A stretch of DNA of 35,541 nucleotides from Nitrosomonadaceae bacterium. Its GTDB lineage: Bacteria; Pseudomonadota; Gammaproteobacteria; Burkholderiales; Nitrosomonadaceae. Shown piece after piece: positions 16,233 through 27,596 of this stretch. The notes under the pieces were generated by a model. It was not told the origin of the DNA and made no database searches. It saw only the letters and a list, made by a program, of their open reading frames with translations. The number at the start of each line of letters is the position of its first letter. The first letter of the stretch is position 1. The position numbers and the translations under genes were made by a program. The DNA lies in contig CAKKRD010000045.1 in assembly GCA_919902515.1 (NCBI GenBank), positions 1 to 35,541 of the forward strand, in the 5' to 3' direction.

Positions 16233-18047
16233 ATGGATGATGCATATTTTACCGCACCCATTGCCCGGCACATTTGGGACGCCAAATACCGCCACCGTGA
16301 GGGGGCTGTGGTCTGCGACGCAACCATCGCCGACAGTTGGCGGCGTATCGCGCATACGCTGGCCGCAGCGGACAACGATGCGGAAATGTGGCAGGCACGT
16401 TTTTACGGCATCCTGCAAGACTTCAAATTTTTGCCGGGCGGGCGCATCCAGGCCGGGGCTGGCACCGCGCACAAGGTCACCCTGTTCAATTGCTTTGTCA
16501 TGGGCGCCATCGCCGATTCGATGGACGGCATCTTCGACGCGTTGAAGGAAGGCGCCATTACCATGCAGCAAGGCGGCGGGGTTGGTTATGACTTCTCTAC
16601 ATTGCGGCCACGGGGCGCCCAGGCTTACAGCGTCGGTTCGGTGGCTTCGGGCCCGGTCTCGTTCATGCGCATCTGGGACAGCATGTGCGCCACCATCCTT
16701 TCCACCGGTGCGCGGCGTGGCGCCATGATGGGGACGCTGCGTTGCGATCACCCCGACATTGAGGAATTCATCGCCGCCAAGCAGGATCGCACGCAATTGC
16801 GGCATTTCAATATCTCGGTGCTGGTGAGCGATGAGTTCATGGCCGCAGTCCAGGCTGACGCGGATTGGCCGCTGCTGTTCCCTGCTGATATGCGCGACGG
16901 CGGCGAGATATTGTTGCGCTGCTGGCCGGGACACGCCGAGCCGGTGCCGTGCAAAATACATAAGCGCGTTCGTGCCCGTGAGCTGTGGGAGCAGATCATG
17001 CGCGCCAACTATGCATGTGCCGAGCCCGGCGTGCTGTTCATCGATCGCATCAACCGGCTCAACAATCTTTATTACTGCGAACAGATCAGTGCGACCAATC
17101 CTTGCGGCGAGGTACCGCTGCCTCCTTATGGCGCCTGCAATCTTGGTTCCATCAACCTCACCCAATTCATCCGTGAGCCTTTTACCCAGCAAGCCCGCCT
17201 CGATCTGGAGGCGGTAAGTGCTACTGCGGTTGTCGCCGTGCGCTTGCTGGATAACGTGATTGACGTCTCGCTGTTTCCGTTACCCAGCCAGGCTGCGCAG
17301 GTGCGTGGTTCGCGGCGCATCGGCCTGGGTCTTAGCGGTCTGGCCGATGCCTTGCTGCTGCTCGGCATCCGCTATGGCAGCGACGAATCATTGCAGCTTG
17401 CACAAACCGTGATGCAAACCATCTGTCATGCCGCCTACCGTGCTTCGATAGGGCTCGCCCGGGAGAAAGGGCCGTTTCCGTTGTTCGATCAGGAGAAATA
17501 TCTCGCCGGCGAATTCGTGCGTACCCTGCCCACCGCAATCCGCAATGATATTGCGCAATACGGCATCCGCAACAGCCATCTCACCGCCATTGCACCCACC
17601 GGCACCATCAGTCTTCTGGCTAATAATATTTCAGGCGGTCTGGAGCCGGTGTTCGACAGCGAATTCACGCGGCGGGTACTGGAACCGGATGGATGTTATG
17701 CGCAATATCAGGTAGTCGATTATGCGGTGGCACGCTGGCGTGCTGCGGGCAATGCCGCCGCTCTGCCGCCAGCGTTCATCAATGCCAATGGGCTTGCGCC
17801 CGCCGCGCACCTGGCCATGCAGGCGGCCATTCAACCGCATGTGGACCAGGCCATTTCCAAGACCATCAACGTGCCAATGGATTATGCTTACACTGCATTC
17901 CGTGAGCTGTATCAACTTGCCTACGATCAGGGATTGAAAGGTTGTACCACTTTTCGTCCCAATGCGGTGACCGGTGCAATCCTGCGCGGGATCGAAGAAG
18001 GGCAGGCGGCAGCACATTGCTGCAGCGTGGAGCGCGAAGCGGATTGA
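16233..18047 (+). CDS. nrdJ: Adenosylcobalamin-dependent (class II) ribonucleotide reductase
   Basis: Reduces ribonucleotides to deoxyribonucleotides using a B12-derived radical, so it works with or without oxygen. Key residues in the 604-residue reading: the redox pair C87 (LFNCFV) and C302 (GACNLGS), and the active-site NPCGE at 289-293, whose C291 carries the thiyl radical. The C-terminus carries a vicinal Cys-Cys (596-597) as the likely re-reduction site. There is no ATP-cone at the N-terminus. The start at ATG 16233 is chosen by where family similarity begins; ribosome site weak. Monocistronic as seen; no NrdAB or NrdR nearby. It implies B12 uptake or synthesis elsewhere. Confidence 0.9.
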   Translation: MDDAYFTAPIARHIWDAKYRHREGAVVCDATIADSWRRIAHTLAAADNDAEMWQARFYGILQDFKFLPGGRIQAGAGTAHKVTLFNCFVMGAIADSMDGIFDALKEGAITMQQGGGVGYDFSTLRPRGAQAYSVGSVASGPVSFMRIWDSMCATILSTGARRGAMMGTLRCDHPDIEEFIAAKQDRTQLRHFNISVLVSDEFMAAVQADADWPLLFPADMRDGGEILLRCWPGHAEPVPCKIHKRVRARELWEQIMRANYACAEPGVLFIDRINRLNNLYYCEQISATNPCGEVPLPPYGACNLGSINLTQFIREPFTQQARLDLEAVSATAVVAVRLLDNVIDVSLFPLPSQAAQVRGSRRIGLGLSGLADALLLLGIRYGSDESLQLAQTVMQTICHAAYRASIGLAREKGPFPLFDQEKYLAGEFVRTLPTAIRNDIAQYGIRNSHLTAIAPTGTISLLANNISGGLEPVFDSEFTRRVLEPDGCYAQYQVVDYAVARWRAAGNAAALPPAFINANGLAPAAHLAMQAAIQPHVDQAISKTINVPMDYAYTAFRELYQLAYDQGLKGCTTFRPNAVTGAILRGIEEGQAAAHCCSVEREAD

Positions 18048-18133
18048 AATGGTATTTTACCGGCCCACAAGATTACCGACCGGATAACGTTCAGGCTATT
18101 GCGCAGCCTGCAATCGAGCGACTGTCCGCCAGG

Positions 18134-18162
18134 TTGATGCCCATCCAGCCAGTGGCTAGACT
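18134..18162 (+). promoter_or_regulatory. Candidate sigma70 promoter of the acs-E1-E2-ACP operon
   Basis: TTGATG at 18134-18139 and TAGACT at 18157-18162 are separated by 17 bases. The predicted start near 18169 leaves a leader of about 40 bases that contains AAAGGA before the ATG at 18211. Found by eye. Confidence 0.45.
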
Positions 18163-18210
18163 GAGCTGAAAAGTACTTATCCGCTGCCATCCAAAGGAAA
18201 ACCACTCTGC

Positions 18211-19973
<1,763 letters not shown>

Positions 19974-19977
<4 letters not shown>

Positions 19978-20951
19978 CGCCTGATCCAATACTCGCGCGC
20001 AAGTTGCTCCACGAGATGGTGCGCATCCGCCGCTTCGAGGAAAAGTCGGCTGAACTCTACAGTGCGGGTAAGATCCGCGGTTTCCTGCATCTGTACATCG
20101 GCGAGGAAGCGGTCGCTACCGGCGTCATGCAGGCCTTGCAGCCGGAAGACGCGGTATTCGCCACCTACCGGGAACACGGCCATGCGCTGGCGCGCGGTCT
20201 TTCCGCCGGGGCCATCATGGCGGAGATGTATGGCAAGGTCGAGGGCTGTTCGCACGGGCGCGGCGGTTCGATGCACTTGTTCGATGCAGCGGCAAAATTC
20301 TACGGCGGCAACGCGATAGTCGGCGGTGGCTTGCCGCTGACGGTCGGTTACGCACTGGCGCAGAAGATGCAGCAGCGCACCGGGCTGGCTGCATGCTTTT
20401 TCGGCGAGGGCGCGATTGCCGAAGGCGAATTCCACGAATCGATGAACCTGGCTTCGCTGTGGAATGTGCCGGCATTATTCCTGTGCGAGAATAATCTTTA
20501 TGCGATGGGCACCGCGCTTGAGCGTTCCGAAGCCGATACCAATCTGGTCGAGAAAGCAGCGAGCTACCGGATAGCAGGAAAGAGCGTGGATGGCATGGAT
20601 GTGCTCGCGGTATTGGAAGCGGCACAGCAGGCAGCGCAGTTCGTGCGCGCCGGCAACGGGCCGTATTTCCTTGAATTCCGCACTTACCGTTTTCGCGCGC
20701 ATTCGATGTTTGATCCCGAACTCTATCGCAGCAAGGCCGAAGTCGAGCGCTGGAAACAACGCTGCCCGATCGCGGGATTCAGTGTGCGTGCCATAAGCGA
20801 GGGATGGCTCACGCCGCAGACGATAGCTGCGATCGAGGCGGAAGTCGCACGCGAGATCGCGCAGGCTGTCGAATTCGCCGAAGCCGGCACTTGGGAGCCG
20901 GTGGAAACGCTCACCCGCGATGTGTACACCGCACGAGTGCAACCAGAATGA
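19974..20951 (+). CDS. 2-oxoacid/acetoin dehydrogenase-type E1 component, alpha subunit
   Basis: Thiamine-diphosphate-dependent decarboxylase/dehydrogenase subunit, pairing with the next gene as an alpha2beta2 E1. The ThDP/Mg motif is visible as [17 protein letters not shown] followed by CENN. Family blocks [10 protein letters not shown] near the N-terminus and [14 protein letters not shown] are intact. It is 325 residues long, like PdhA/AcoA. It overlaps the synthetase gene and the E1 beta gene by ATGA junctions. The true substrate (pyruvate, acetoin, branched 2-oxoacid) cannot be read from sequence. No acoX is present, which argues mildly against acetoin catabolism. Confidence 0.9.
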
Positions 20952-21952
20952 ATACCGTGACCGCTCCTGTTATCACCACTACTTATCGCGAGGCGCTGCG
21001 CATGGCGCTGCGTGAAGCGCTGCAGCGCGATCCGCGCGTATTCCTGATGGGCGAGGATGTGGGACGTTACGGCGGCACTTATGCGGTGAGCAAGGGTTTG
21101 CTGGAGGAATTCGGTGAGGAGCGCATCCGCGACACGCCGCTGTCCGAATCGGCATTCGTTGGTGCCGGCATCGGCGCCGCGTTGAACGGCATGCTGCCGA
21201 TCGTCGAGGTCATGACCTGCAACTTCAGTCTGCTCGCGCTCGACCAGATTCTCAACAATGCGGCCACCCTGCGCCACATGTCAGGCGGACAATTCAACAT
21301 TCCGCTGGTGATCCGCATGGCCACCGGTGCCGGCAGGCAGCTCGCCGCGCAGCATTCTCACAGCTTCGAAGGATGGTATGCGCATATTCCCGGTATCAGA
21401 GTGGTGACGCCGGCAACGCTCGAGGATGCGCGCGGCATGCTGTGGACAGCACTGATGGACCCGGATCCCGTCATCATGTTTGAGAATGCTTTGCTGTACA
21501 ACCTCGAGGGCGAGCTTGCAACCGACGCCGGTGCAGTCGATATCGACCGTGCCGCGGTGCGCCGTCCGGGTAGCGATCTCACGCTGGTGACCTATGGCGG
21601 CTCCCTGCCCAAGACGTTGCAGGCGGCGGAACGCCTTGCCGCGCAGAATATCAGCGCCGAAGTGATCGATTTGCGCACCTTGCGGCCGCTCGACATGACG
21701 ACCGTGCTGGGCTCGCTGGCGAAGACGCATCGCATGGTGATCATTGATGAAGGCTGGAAGAGTGGCAGTCTGGCGGCCGAAATCATGGCGCGCGTGATGG
21801 AGCAGGCATTCTATGAGCTCGATGCACCGATCGAGCGCGTCTGCAGCGCCGAAGTGCCGATACCCTACGCGCGACATCTGGAACAGGCTGCAATTCCGCA
21901 GGTTGAAACAATTCTCGCAGCAGCATTGCGCACGGTGAAGCAACATGTATGA
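20948..21952 (+). CDS. 2-oxoacid/acetoin dehydrogenase-type E1 component, beta subunit
   Basis: Transketolase-like partner of the E1 alpha subunit; it binds the pyrimidine of ThDP. Visible marks: [28 protein letters not shown] with the catalytic glutamate, the [22 protein letters not shown] block, and the C-terminal domain [11 protein letters not shown]. It is 334 residues long. The ATG overlaps the alpha-subunit stop by four bases, and its end overlaps the E2 gene by eight bases, so alpha, beta and E2 are translationally coupled. Confidence 0.92.
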   Translation: MNTVTAPVITTTYREALRMALREALQRDPRVFLMGEDVGRYGGTYAVSKGLLEEFGEERIRDTPLSESAFVGAGIGAALNGMLPIVEVMTCNFSLLALDQILNNAATLRHMSGGQFNIPLVIRMATGAGRQLAAQHSHSFEGWYAHIPGIRVVTPATLEDARGMLWTALMDPDPVIMFENALLYNLEGELATDAGAVDIDRAAVRRPGSDLTLVTYGGSLPKTLQAAERLAAQNISAEVIDLRTLRPLDMTTVLGSLAKTHRMVIIDEGWKSGSLAAEIMARVMEQAFYELDAPIERVCSAEVPIPYARHLEQAAIPQVETILAAALRTVKQHV

Positions 21953-23144
21953 ATTTCACATGCCCTCGCTTGGGGCGGACATGGAAGCGGGCACGCTGGT
22001 TGAGTGGTTGATCAAACCCGGCGACGAAGTGCAGCGCGGACAGGTAGTCGCGGTGGTCGAAACCCAAAAGGGCGCTGTCGATGTGGAGATCTGGGAAGCC
22101 GGAACGGTCGACAAACTCGTGGTGGTGACGGGCAGGAAAGTGCCGGTGGGCGAGCTCCTTGCGCTGCTGCGCACCGTGGGCGAGCCAGCGGCCGCAGCAC
22201 CTGAAACGCCCAAGACACCAGGAACTCCGCACGTGGCAACAGCGCCGGCCATCACCGCTGCCGCCCTGCCACGCGCCGAAGCAGCAGCGGTGTCTGCGGT
22301 GTCAGCCCGTCTGCGGGTTTCGCCTTCAGCCCGCAAGCTTGCCGAAGAACTGGGTGTCGATATCGCATCGGTGCAAGCAGCGGAGCCGGGCGCAGTGATC
22401 TCGCGGGCCGATGTCGAGCGTGCCGCCCAGGCAAAAACGCTGACACCAGTCGCTGCCAAACCTGCAGCGCCGGATTGGCATGCGCAGATGCGCATGGCGA
22501 TTGCAGCGGCGATGTCGCGCTCGAAGCGCGAGATTCCTCATTACTATCTGGCCACTAATATTGATGTGACTGCCGTCAGCAGTTGGCTCGAAACGGAAAA
22601 TCTCAAACGCAGCGTCACAGAACGGCTGTTGCCGGTGGTGCCGTTCATGAAAGCGGTAGCTCTCGCGCTGCGCGAAGTGCCCGAACTCAACGGCTTCTGG
22701 ATCGACGGCGCGTTGCGGTCGTCAGCGTCGGTGCACCTCGGCATGGCAATTGCAATGCGTGGCGGCGGTCTGGTCGCCCCCGCAATTCACGATGCCGACA
22801 GGAAGAGCCTCGACCAATTGATGGCTGACTTGCGTGATCTCATCACCCGGGTGCGTAGCGGCAGGCTGCGCAGCTCGGAGATGAGCGATCCCACCGTGAC
22901 ATTCACCAGTCTGGGTGAGCAGGGTGTCGAAGGCGTGTTTGGCGTGATCTATCCGCCGCAAGTCGCGATTGTCGGTCTGGGCAAGATAACCGAACGGCCG
23001 TGGGTCGAAGGCGGCGTGGTGGTGGTGCGCAGGGTTGCCACCGCCACCCTCGCGGCCGATCACCGTGCCAGCGATGGTCACCGCGGCGGCCTGTTTCTCG
23101 CTGCGCTCGACAGGCTGCTGCAGGAACCGGAGCGGTTGCGATGA
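21945..23144 (+). CDS. Lipoyl dihydrolipoamide acyltransferase (E2)
   Basis: Core of the complex; its swinging lipoyl arm takes the acyl group from E1 and transfers it to a thiol. One N-terminal lipoyl domain has [11 protein letters not shown] with the lipoylated K42. An Ala/Pro-rich linker follows, then a peripheral-subunit binding domain (123-160, beginning [16 protein letters not shown]), another linker and the catalytic domain (181-399) with the DHRASDG motif holding H373 and D377. Length 399 is typical of a single-lipoyl E2. The binding domain would recruit an E3, but no E3 gene is here. The overlap with the acyl carrier gene (ATGA) suggests the acceptor may be that protein. Confidence 0.9.
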   Translation: MYEFHMPSLGADMEAGTLVEWLIKPGDEVQRGQVVAVVETQKGAVDVEIWEAGTVDKLVVVTGRKVPVGELLALLRTVGEPAAAAPETPKTPGTPHVATAPAITAAALPRAEAAAVSAVSARLRVSPSARKLAEELGVDIASVQAAEPGAVISRADVERAAQAKTLTPVAAKPAAPDWHAQMRMAIAAAMSRSKREIPHYYLATNIDVTAVSSWLETENLKRSVTERLLPVVPFMKAVALALREVPELNGFWIDGALRSSASVHLGMAIAMRGGGLVAPAIHDADRKSLDQLMADLRDLITRVRSGRLRSSEMSDPTVTFTSLGEQGVEGVFGVIYPPQVAIVGLGKITERPWVEGGVVVVRRVATATLAADHRASDGHRGGLFLAALDRLLQEPERLR

Positions 23145-23404
23145 CTTTATACAACCGTGAGCAAATTCAGGACATCATCTTCGATGCATTGGGCGCCATC
23201 GCACCGGAGGTGGAACCGGCCATGATCGCGCCGGACCGGCCACTGCGCGAGCAGATCGACATCGACTCGTTTGATTTTCTTAACTTCATCATCCGCCTGC
23301 ATGAAACTCTCGGCATCGATATTCCCGAGAAGGATTATGCCGAACTTCTGACATTGAACAGCGCAGTCGAATATCTGGTGCGTCGCTGTGCTGCGGACCA
23401 GTAA
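23141..23404 (+). CDS. Acyl carrier protein fused into the E1-E2 operon
   Basis: An 87-residue acidic phosphopantetheine carrier. The attachment site is S43 in IDIDSFDFLNFI, matching the DSxxxL signature; the following helices (LGIDIPEKDYAELLTLNSAVEYLV) fit the ACP fold. It starts inside the E2 stop codon. It is not the housekeeping fatty-acid AcpP, which is normally found between fabG and fabF, and it is more divergent. Its position implies it accepts or supplies the acyl group handled by the E2 or the synthetase. No phosphopantetheinyl transferase is nearby. Confidence 0.88.
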   Translation: MTLYNREQIQDIIFDALGAIAPEVEPAMIAPDRPLREQIDIDSFDFLNFIIRLHETLGIDIPEKDYAELLTLNSAVEYLVRRCAADQ

Positions 23405-23433
23405 ATCACGCTGAAGCAGTGGCACTGCCCGGG

Positions 23434-24039
23434 CTATTTGGTTTCCCCCAGATCAAACCGTCTCATGTAATGGCAGGTATAGCCGCCGCGATTCTTGACC
23501 AGATACTTCTGGTGGTACTCCTCGGCGCGAAAGAATTCCTTGAACGGCACCACTTCGGTAACGACTTTGGTTTTCCATTCGCCGGAGGCATCTACGGTTC
23601 TGATGACCCCATCGGCAGCGCGTTTCTGTTCTTCATTGACATAAAAAATCGCTGAACGGTATTGCGTGCCGATGTCATTGCCTTGCTGGTTGCGCGTGGT
23701 CGGATTGTGCATGCGGAAGAATTCGAACAGGAGATGCCGGTAGCTGAGCCGCTGCGGATCGAACACCACTTTCAGCGATTCGGCATGGCCAGTCTTGCCG
23801 CTACTCACTTGCTCATAGCGTGCATTTGGCGTGTTGCCGCCGCTGTAGCCGACTTCGGTTTGCAGCACCCCGGGAATTTCCCGCACCAGTTCTTCCATCC
23901 CCCAGAAGCAGCCGCCCGCGAGATAAGCGGTTTGTTGTTTGGTGTGGTCAGTCATAGTAGTAGCTCCGATGGGCAGGGTAAATACCGTGGCGGCGAGCAA
24001 CGCGGCGGAGACGAGTAAATGTTTGCCGGATATTTTCAT
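23434..24039 (-). CDS. msrA: Secreted peptide methionine sulfoxide reductase MsrA
   Basis: Repairs oxidised methionine (S-sulfoxide) in proteins. The catalytic motif is GCFWG with C44; the resolving cysteine is probably C189 in GGYTCHY near the end. Residues 1-27 form a Sec signal peptide, so the enzyme is placed in the periplasm. GGAG eight bases upstream supports the ATG at 24039; an internal ATG at codon 29 could produce a cytoplasmic form. No MsrB domain is fused. It converges with the ACP gene, leaving 29 bases between them. Confidence 0.92.
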   Translation of the reverse strand: MKISGKHLLVSAALLAATVFTLPIGATTMTDHTKQQTAYLAGGCFWGMEELVREIPGVLQTEVGYSGGNTPNARYEQVSSGKTGHAESLKVVFDPQRLSYRHLLFEFFRMHNPTTRNQQGNDIGTQYRSAIFYVNEEQKRAADGVIRTVDASGEWKTKVVTEVVPFKEFFRAEEYHQKYLVKNRGGYTCHYMRRFDLGETK

Positions 24040-24111
24040 GTTGAAAGCTCCGCATCAGCGGTTCCTTACGAAGATGTTCAGCTACAATCAAAATATCGTG
24101 TTTTGATAGTA

Positions 24112-24149
24112 CTGTAGGCTGGGGTGAGCTTGCGAACCCCAGCCTACAG
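24112..24149. repeat. Perfect 13-bp hairpin repeat
   Basis: CTGTAGGCTGGGG at 24112-24124 and its exact reverse complement at 24137-24149 enclose a 12-base loop. It sits between divergent msrA and ppsA, where a terminator is not expected, and no T-run follows. The GTAGGCTGGGG type of arm resembles dispersed REP-like palindromes common in proteobacteria; a regulatory role is also possible. Confidence 0.7.
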
Positions 24150-24229
24150 CGCTGAGAAATGAGCGGTCAATTGCCGGATTTAGGATAACACAACCGTACT
24201 CTGATACACGCAGGCTGACAGGAGCGGGA

Positions 24230-26623
24230 ATGGAAGATTCAGGTTCAAGATATGTAATCTGGTTTGACGAACTGCGCATGACTGATGTGGGCAGTGTCGG
24301 CGGCAAGAACGCTTCGCTCGGGGAGATGATCAGTCAATTGGCTCAAGCCGGGGTGCGGGTTCCCGGCGGTTTTGCCACAACCGCTGCGGCCTATCGTGAT
24401 TTCCTGGCGCAGGGGGGGCTGGCGCGGCGCATCGAAGAAATGCTTGCCATGCTGGATATTAAAGATATCGCAGCACTGGCTGATACTGGCGCACAAATCC
24501 GTAACTGGATTGTAGCAACCCCGCTGCCGCCAAGACTGGAGCAGGAGATCGCCGCTGCTTACGAAAAGCTGCTGCAGCAAGCAGCCGGCGATATTTCCGT
24601 GGCGGTGCGTTCCTCTGCTACCGCCGAAGACCTGGCCGATGCCTCCTTTGCCGGGCAGCAGGAAACCTTTCTCAACATTCACGGACTGGACAATTTGCTG
24701 GCAGCGGTCAGGCGGGTGTTTGCCTCGCTCTACAACGACCGCGCCATTTCCTACCGCGTTCACCACGGTTTCGTTCATGCTGAAGTGGCGCTGTCTGTCG
24801 GAGTGCAGCGCATGGTACGCAGCGACCTCGGTGCTGCCGGCGTGATGTTCACGCTCGACACCGAATCCGGTTTTGATCAGGTGGTGTTCATCACGGCTTC
24901 CTATGGTCTCGGCGAAACCGTGGTGCAGGGGGCGGTGAATCCCGACGAGTTCTACGTTTACAAACCTGCACTGCAGCAGGGCAGACCAGCGATATTGCGG
25001 CGCAATCTCGGTTCCAAACTCATCAAGATGCAATTCACCACCAGCCGTGAAGCCAACCATTCAGTGGCAACGCTGGCGGTGGAGGAAGCCGAGCGCCAGC
25101 GCTTTTCCATCACCGATGCGGAGGTGGAAGAGCTGGCGCGCCATGCGCTCGCGATCGAACGGCATTATCGCCGGCCGATGGATATCGAATGGGGCAAAGA
25201 CGGTGCCGACGGCAAGCTTTATATCCTGCAGGCACGACCGGAGACAGTGCAGACCCATGCTGCGATGGAGACATTGCGCCGCTATCGCCTGAAAACCAGA
25301 TCGGAAATATTGGCGACGGGCCGTGCCATCGGCCAGAAAATAGGCAGCGGACCGGTGCGGTTGATCCTCAATGCAAAAGAGATGTCACGGGTGCAGCAGG
25401 GCGACGTGCTGGTGACCGACATGACCGATCCTGACTGGGAGCCGATAATGAAGCGCGCTGCCGCCATTGTCACCAATCGCGGCGGACGCACCTGCCATGC
25501 TGCCATTGTTGCGCGCGAACTGGGTATTCCGGCCGTGGTCGGGTGCGGCGATGCCACCAGCGTGTTGTCTGACAACCAGATGGTCACGGTATCCTGCACC
25601 GAGGGTGACACCGGCAATGTTTATCGCGGCGCGCTGGAAGTCGAAGTGCTCGACCTTGCCCTGGGAGCCATGCCCAAGCCGCCGGTAAAGATCGCTCTGA
25701 ATGTGGGCAACCCGGAACTGGCATTTGCTTTCCAGCGTCTGCCCAATGACGGCGTGGGACTCGCGCGGCTGGAATTCATCATTGCCCGCATGATTGGCAT
25801 CCACCCCAAGGCGGCGCTCGATTACCCCAATATTCCGGCGGACTTGAAGCGGGAGGTGGAAAAACAAAGTGCAGGCTACCGCGATCCGGTGAGTTTCTAT
25901 GTGGAAAAACTCACCGAGGGCATCGCCACGCTCGGAGCGGCATTTTTCCCCAAGCCGGTGATCGTGCGTCTGTCGGATTTCAAGTCCAACGAATACTCCA
26001 GCCTCATTGGCGGGCAGAGCTACGAGCCCAAGGAAGAAAATCCGATGCTGGGTTTTCGCGGCGCTTCGCGTTACGTAGCCGAAAACTTCCGTGACTGTTT
26101 CGAGCTGGAATGCCGGGCACTGAAAAAAGTGCGCGACGAAATGGGACTCACCAACGTGGAAATCATGATCCCGTTTGTGCGCACCTTGACCGAGGCCAGG
26201 CGCGTGGTGGAACTACTGGCGGATGATGGCCTGCGGCGCGGCGAGAACGGACTGCGGCTGATCATGATGTGTGAAATTCCGTCCAATGCGCTGCTGGCGG
26301 ATCAATTCCTGGAATACTTTGACGGTTTTTCCATCGGCTCGAATGATCTCACCCAATTGACCCTGGGGCTGGACCGTGATTCCAGCCTTGTCGCTGCGTC
26401 TTTCGACGAGCGCGACCCGGCGGTGAAAGCATTGCTGCATTTGGCCATCCAGGCGTGTCATAAAGCCGGTAAATATATCGGCATTTGCGGACAGGGACCA
26501 TCGGATTACCCCGATCTGGCGAAGTGGCTGATGGAAGAAGGGATCGATACCCTTTCGCTCAACCCTGATAGCGTGGTCGAAACCTGGTTGTATCTGGCGG
26601 AGCAGGTGAAGAAACCAGTATGA
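24230..26623 (+). CDS. ppsA: Phosphoenolpyruvate synthase
   Basis: Converts pyruvate plus ATP to PEP, AMP and phosphate for gluconeogenesis, useful in autotrophic or acetate metabolism. Domains: N-terminal ATP-grasp-like nucleotide-binding ([35 protein letters not shown]), the swivelling phosphohistidine domain with H423 in [15 protein letters not shown], and the C-terminal PEP/pyruvate barrel ([25 protein letters not shown] with the catalytic cysteine). 797 residues, full length. AGGAG precedes the ATG. No PpsR-type regulator gene is adjacent. It converges on the PsiE-like gene with four bases between stops. Confidence 0.95.
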   Translation: MEDSGSRYVIWFDELRMTDVGSVGGKNASLGEMISQLAQAGVRVPGGFATTAAAYRDFLAQGGLARRIEEMLAMLDIKDIAALADTGAQIRNWIVATPLPPRLEQEIAAAYEKLLQQAAGDISVAVRSSATAEDLADASFAGQQETFLNIHGLDNLLAAVRRVFASLYNDRAISYRVHHGFVHAEVALSVGVQRMVRSDLGAAGVMFTLDTESGFDQVVFITASYGLGETVVQGAVNPDEFYVYKPALQQGRPAILRRNLGSKLIKMQFTTSREANHSVATLAVEEAERQRFSITDAEVEELARHALAIERHYRRPMDIEWGKDGADGKLYILQARPETVQTHAAMETLRRYRLKTRSEILATGRAIGQKIGSGPVRLILNAKEMSRVQQGDVLVTDMTDPDWEPIMKRAAAIVTNRGGRTCHAAIVARELGIPAVVGCGDATSVLSDNQMVTVSCTEGDTGNVYRGALEVEVLDLALGAMPKPPVKIALNVGNPELAFAFQRLPNDGVGLARLEFIIARMIGIHPKAALDYPNIPADLKREVEKQSAGYRDPVSFYVEKLTEGIATLGAAFFPKPVIVRLSDFKSNEYSSLIGGQSYEPKEENPMLGFRGASRYVAENFRDCFELECRALKKVRDEMGLTNVEIMIPFVRTLTEARRVVELLADDGLRRGENGLRLIMMCEIPSNALLADQFLEYFDGFSIGSNDLTQLTLGLDRDSSLVAASFDERDPAVKALLHLAIQACHKAGKYIGICGQGPSDYPDLAKWLMEEGIDTLSLNPDSVVETWLYLAEQVKKPV

Positions 26624-26627
26624 CCGG

Positions 26628-27098
26628 CTAATTTTCGGGGATACGCGGAATTGGCCGTCTGGCTCTATTCTCCTTCGCCAGCAGCCGTTTCTCGCGCTGA
26701 TAGACCAGGACTGCTGCAGTACGCAGGCAGCCCAATACAAACAATAACGCACTCAAGGCGTAAATCTCATCCGCTGCAATCTTATGCTCAAATAATTTGA
26801 TCATGATTTCGCGCAGAACGAATACGATACCGGCGTCGGCAATAAATGTCAGGCGCAGGCGATGCTCATCAAAATGGGAAACAAGGGAACGCGAAAGCTC
26901 GATCAGCACGAACAAGGTCAAGACATCGGAAACAAGCCGCACGTAATGGCGTGTGATATCGGTGTTCGTTACCAGATCGCCGATCTGCAGGAATAAATTA
27001 ACGATACCGGCAGTAACCCCGATGGTAATAAATAGCAGCAGTACCCCGAATAGCAGATTGATCGCGCGATCAAAAATCTTTGTGGCGGAAAAAATCAT
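26628..27098 (-). CDS. PsiE-family inner-membrane protein
   Basis: Small integral membrane protein resembling phosphate-starvation-inducible PsiE; its molecular function is unknown. Four hydrophobic spans are visible: at the N-terminus after IFDRAIN, around VSDVLTLFVLIELSRSL, around IADAGIVFVLREIM and around YALSALLFVLGCLRTAAVLV. The tail is basic and cytoplasmic. The ATG at 27098 is preferred; a GTG at 27116 would add six residues. No pho-box search could be done by eye with confidence. Confidence 0.75.
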   Translation of the reverse strand: MIFSATKIFDRAINLLFGVLLLFITIGVTAGIVNLFLQIGDLVTNTDITRHYVRLVSDVLTLFVLIELSRSLVSHFDEHRLRLTFIADAGIVFVLREIMIKLFEHKIAADEIYALSALLFVLGCLRTAAVLVYQREKRLLAKENRARRPIPRIPEN

Positions 27099-27596
27099 AT
27101 TGCCGTAACCATACACGGGGTTTGTTACAGCAATGTGATGCCGGTTAAAAAGAGGGGGGTGGGCCGAATTGAAACATCGCAGGCCGGGGGTAGGGAGTAT
27201 CCCGTCAGGCTGCCTTAATTTGTAGCAGTTTCGATTTGATCAATAAATTTCTGGAAACGGCACAGTTCTGCTGGTCGCGATGGTCGGTTCCCGACACGTT
27301 TCTGCCTGTGGCGAAAGTCGCAAACAGACACGAAGCAGTCCATCGCTACGGCTTATGTCGATGACATTAGGAACATACGTCTTCCCTGAATAGTCCGACC
27401 CAATTGCTGCCTGCTACCCATATCAACTGCGTTACGCAGAACACGTTGTTGTAAGAATTCTGCTTAATCCGAAATAGGTAATTTGCTTAATGACTTGTTA
27501 CGGCTGCTGCTCTATTTTTGAGTGTACGTGTCTTGAGTTGAAGGACTTTGGCTCGTGCGGGTGAATTTCCTATCTTTATTTACTAGCGAGGAACGT
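27099..27596. other. 498-bp stretch without a supported gene
   Basis: Lies between the divergent PsiE-like gene and the large unknown protein gene. No open frame with a recognisable product is seen. It has a G-run (GAGGGGGGTGGG near 27152) and several short inverted pairs but no clear terminator or consensus promoter. It may hold the promoter and leader of the downstream gene, or remnants of an insertion. Confidence 0.4.

Noticed and set aside
16200-17192. Minus-strand open frame of 330 codons inside nrdJ
   Set aside because: Antisense shadow of a well-supported RNR gene.
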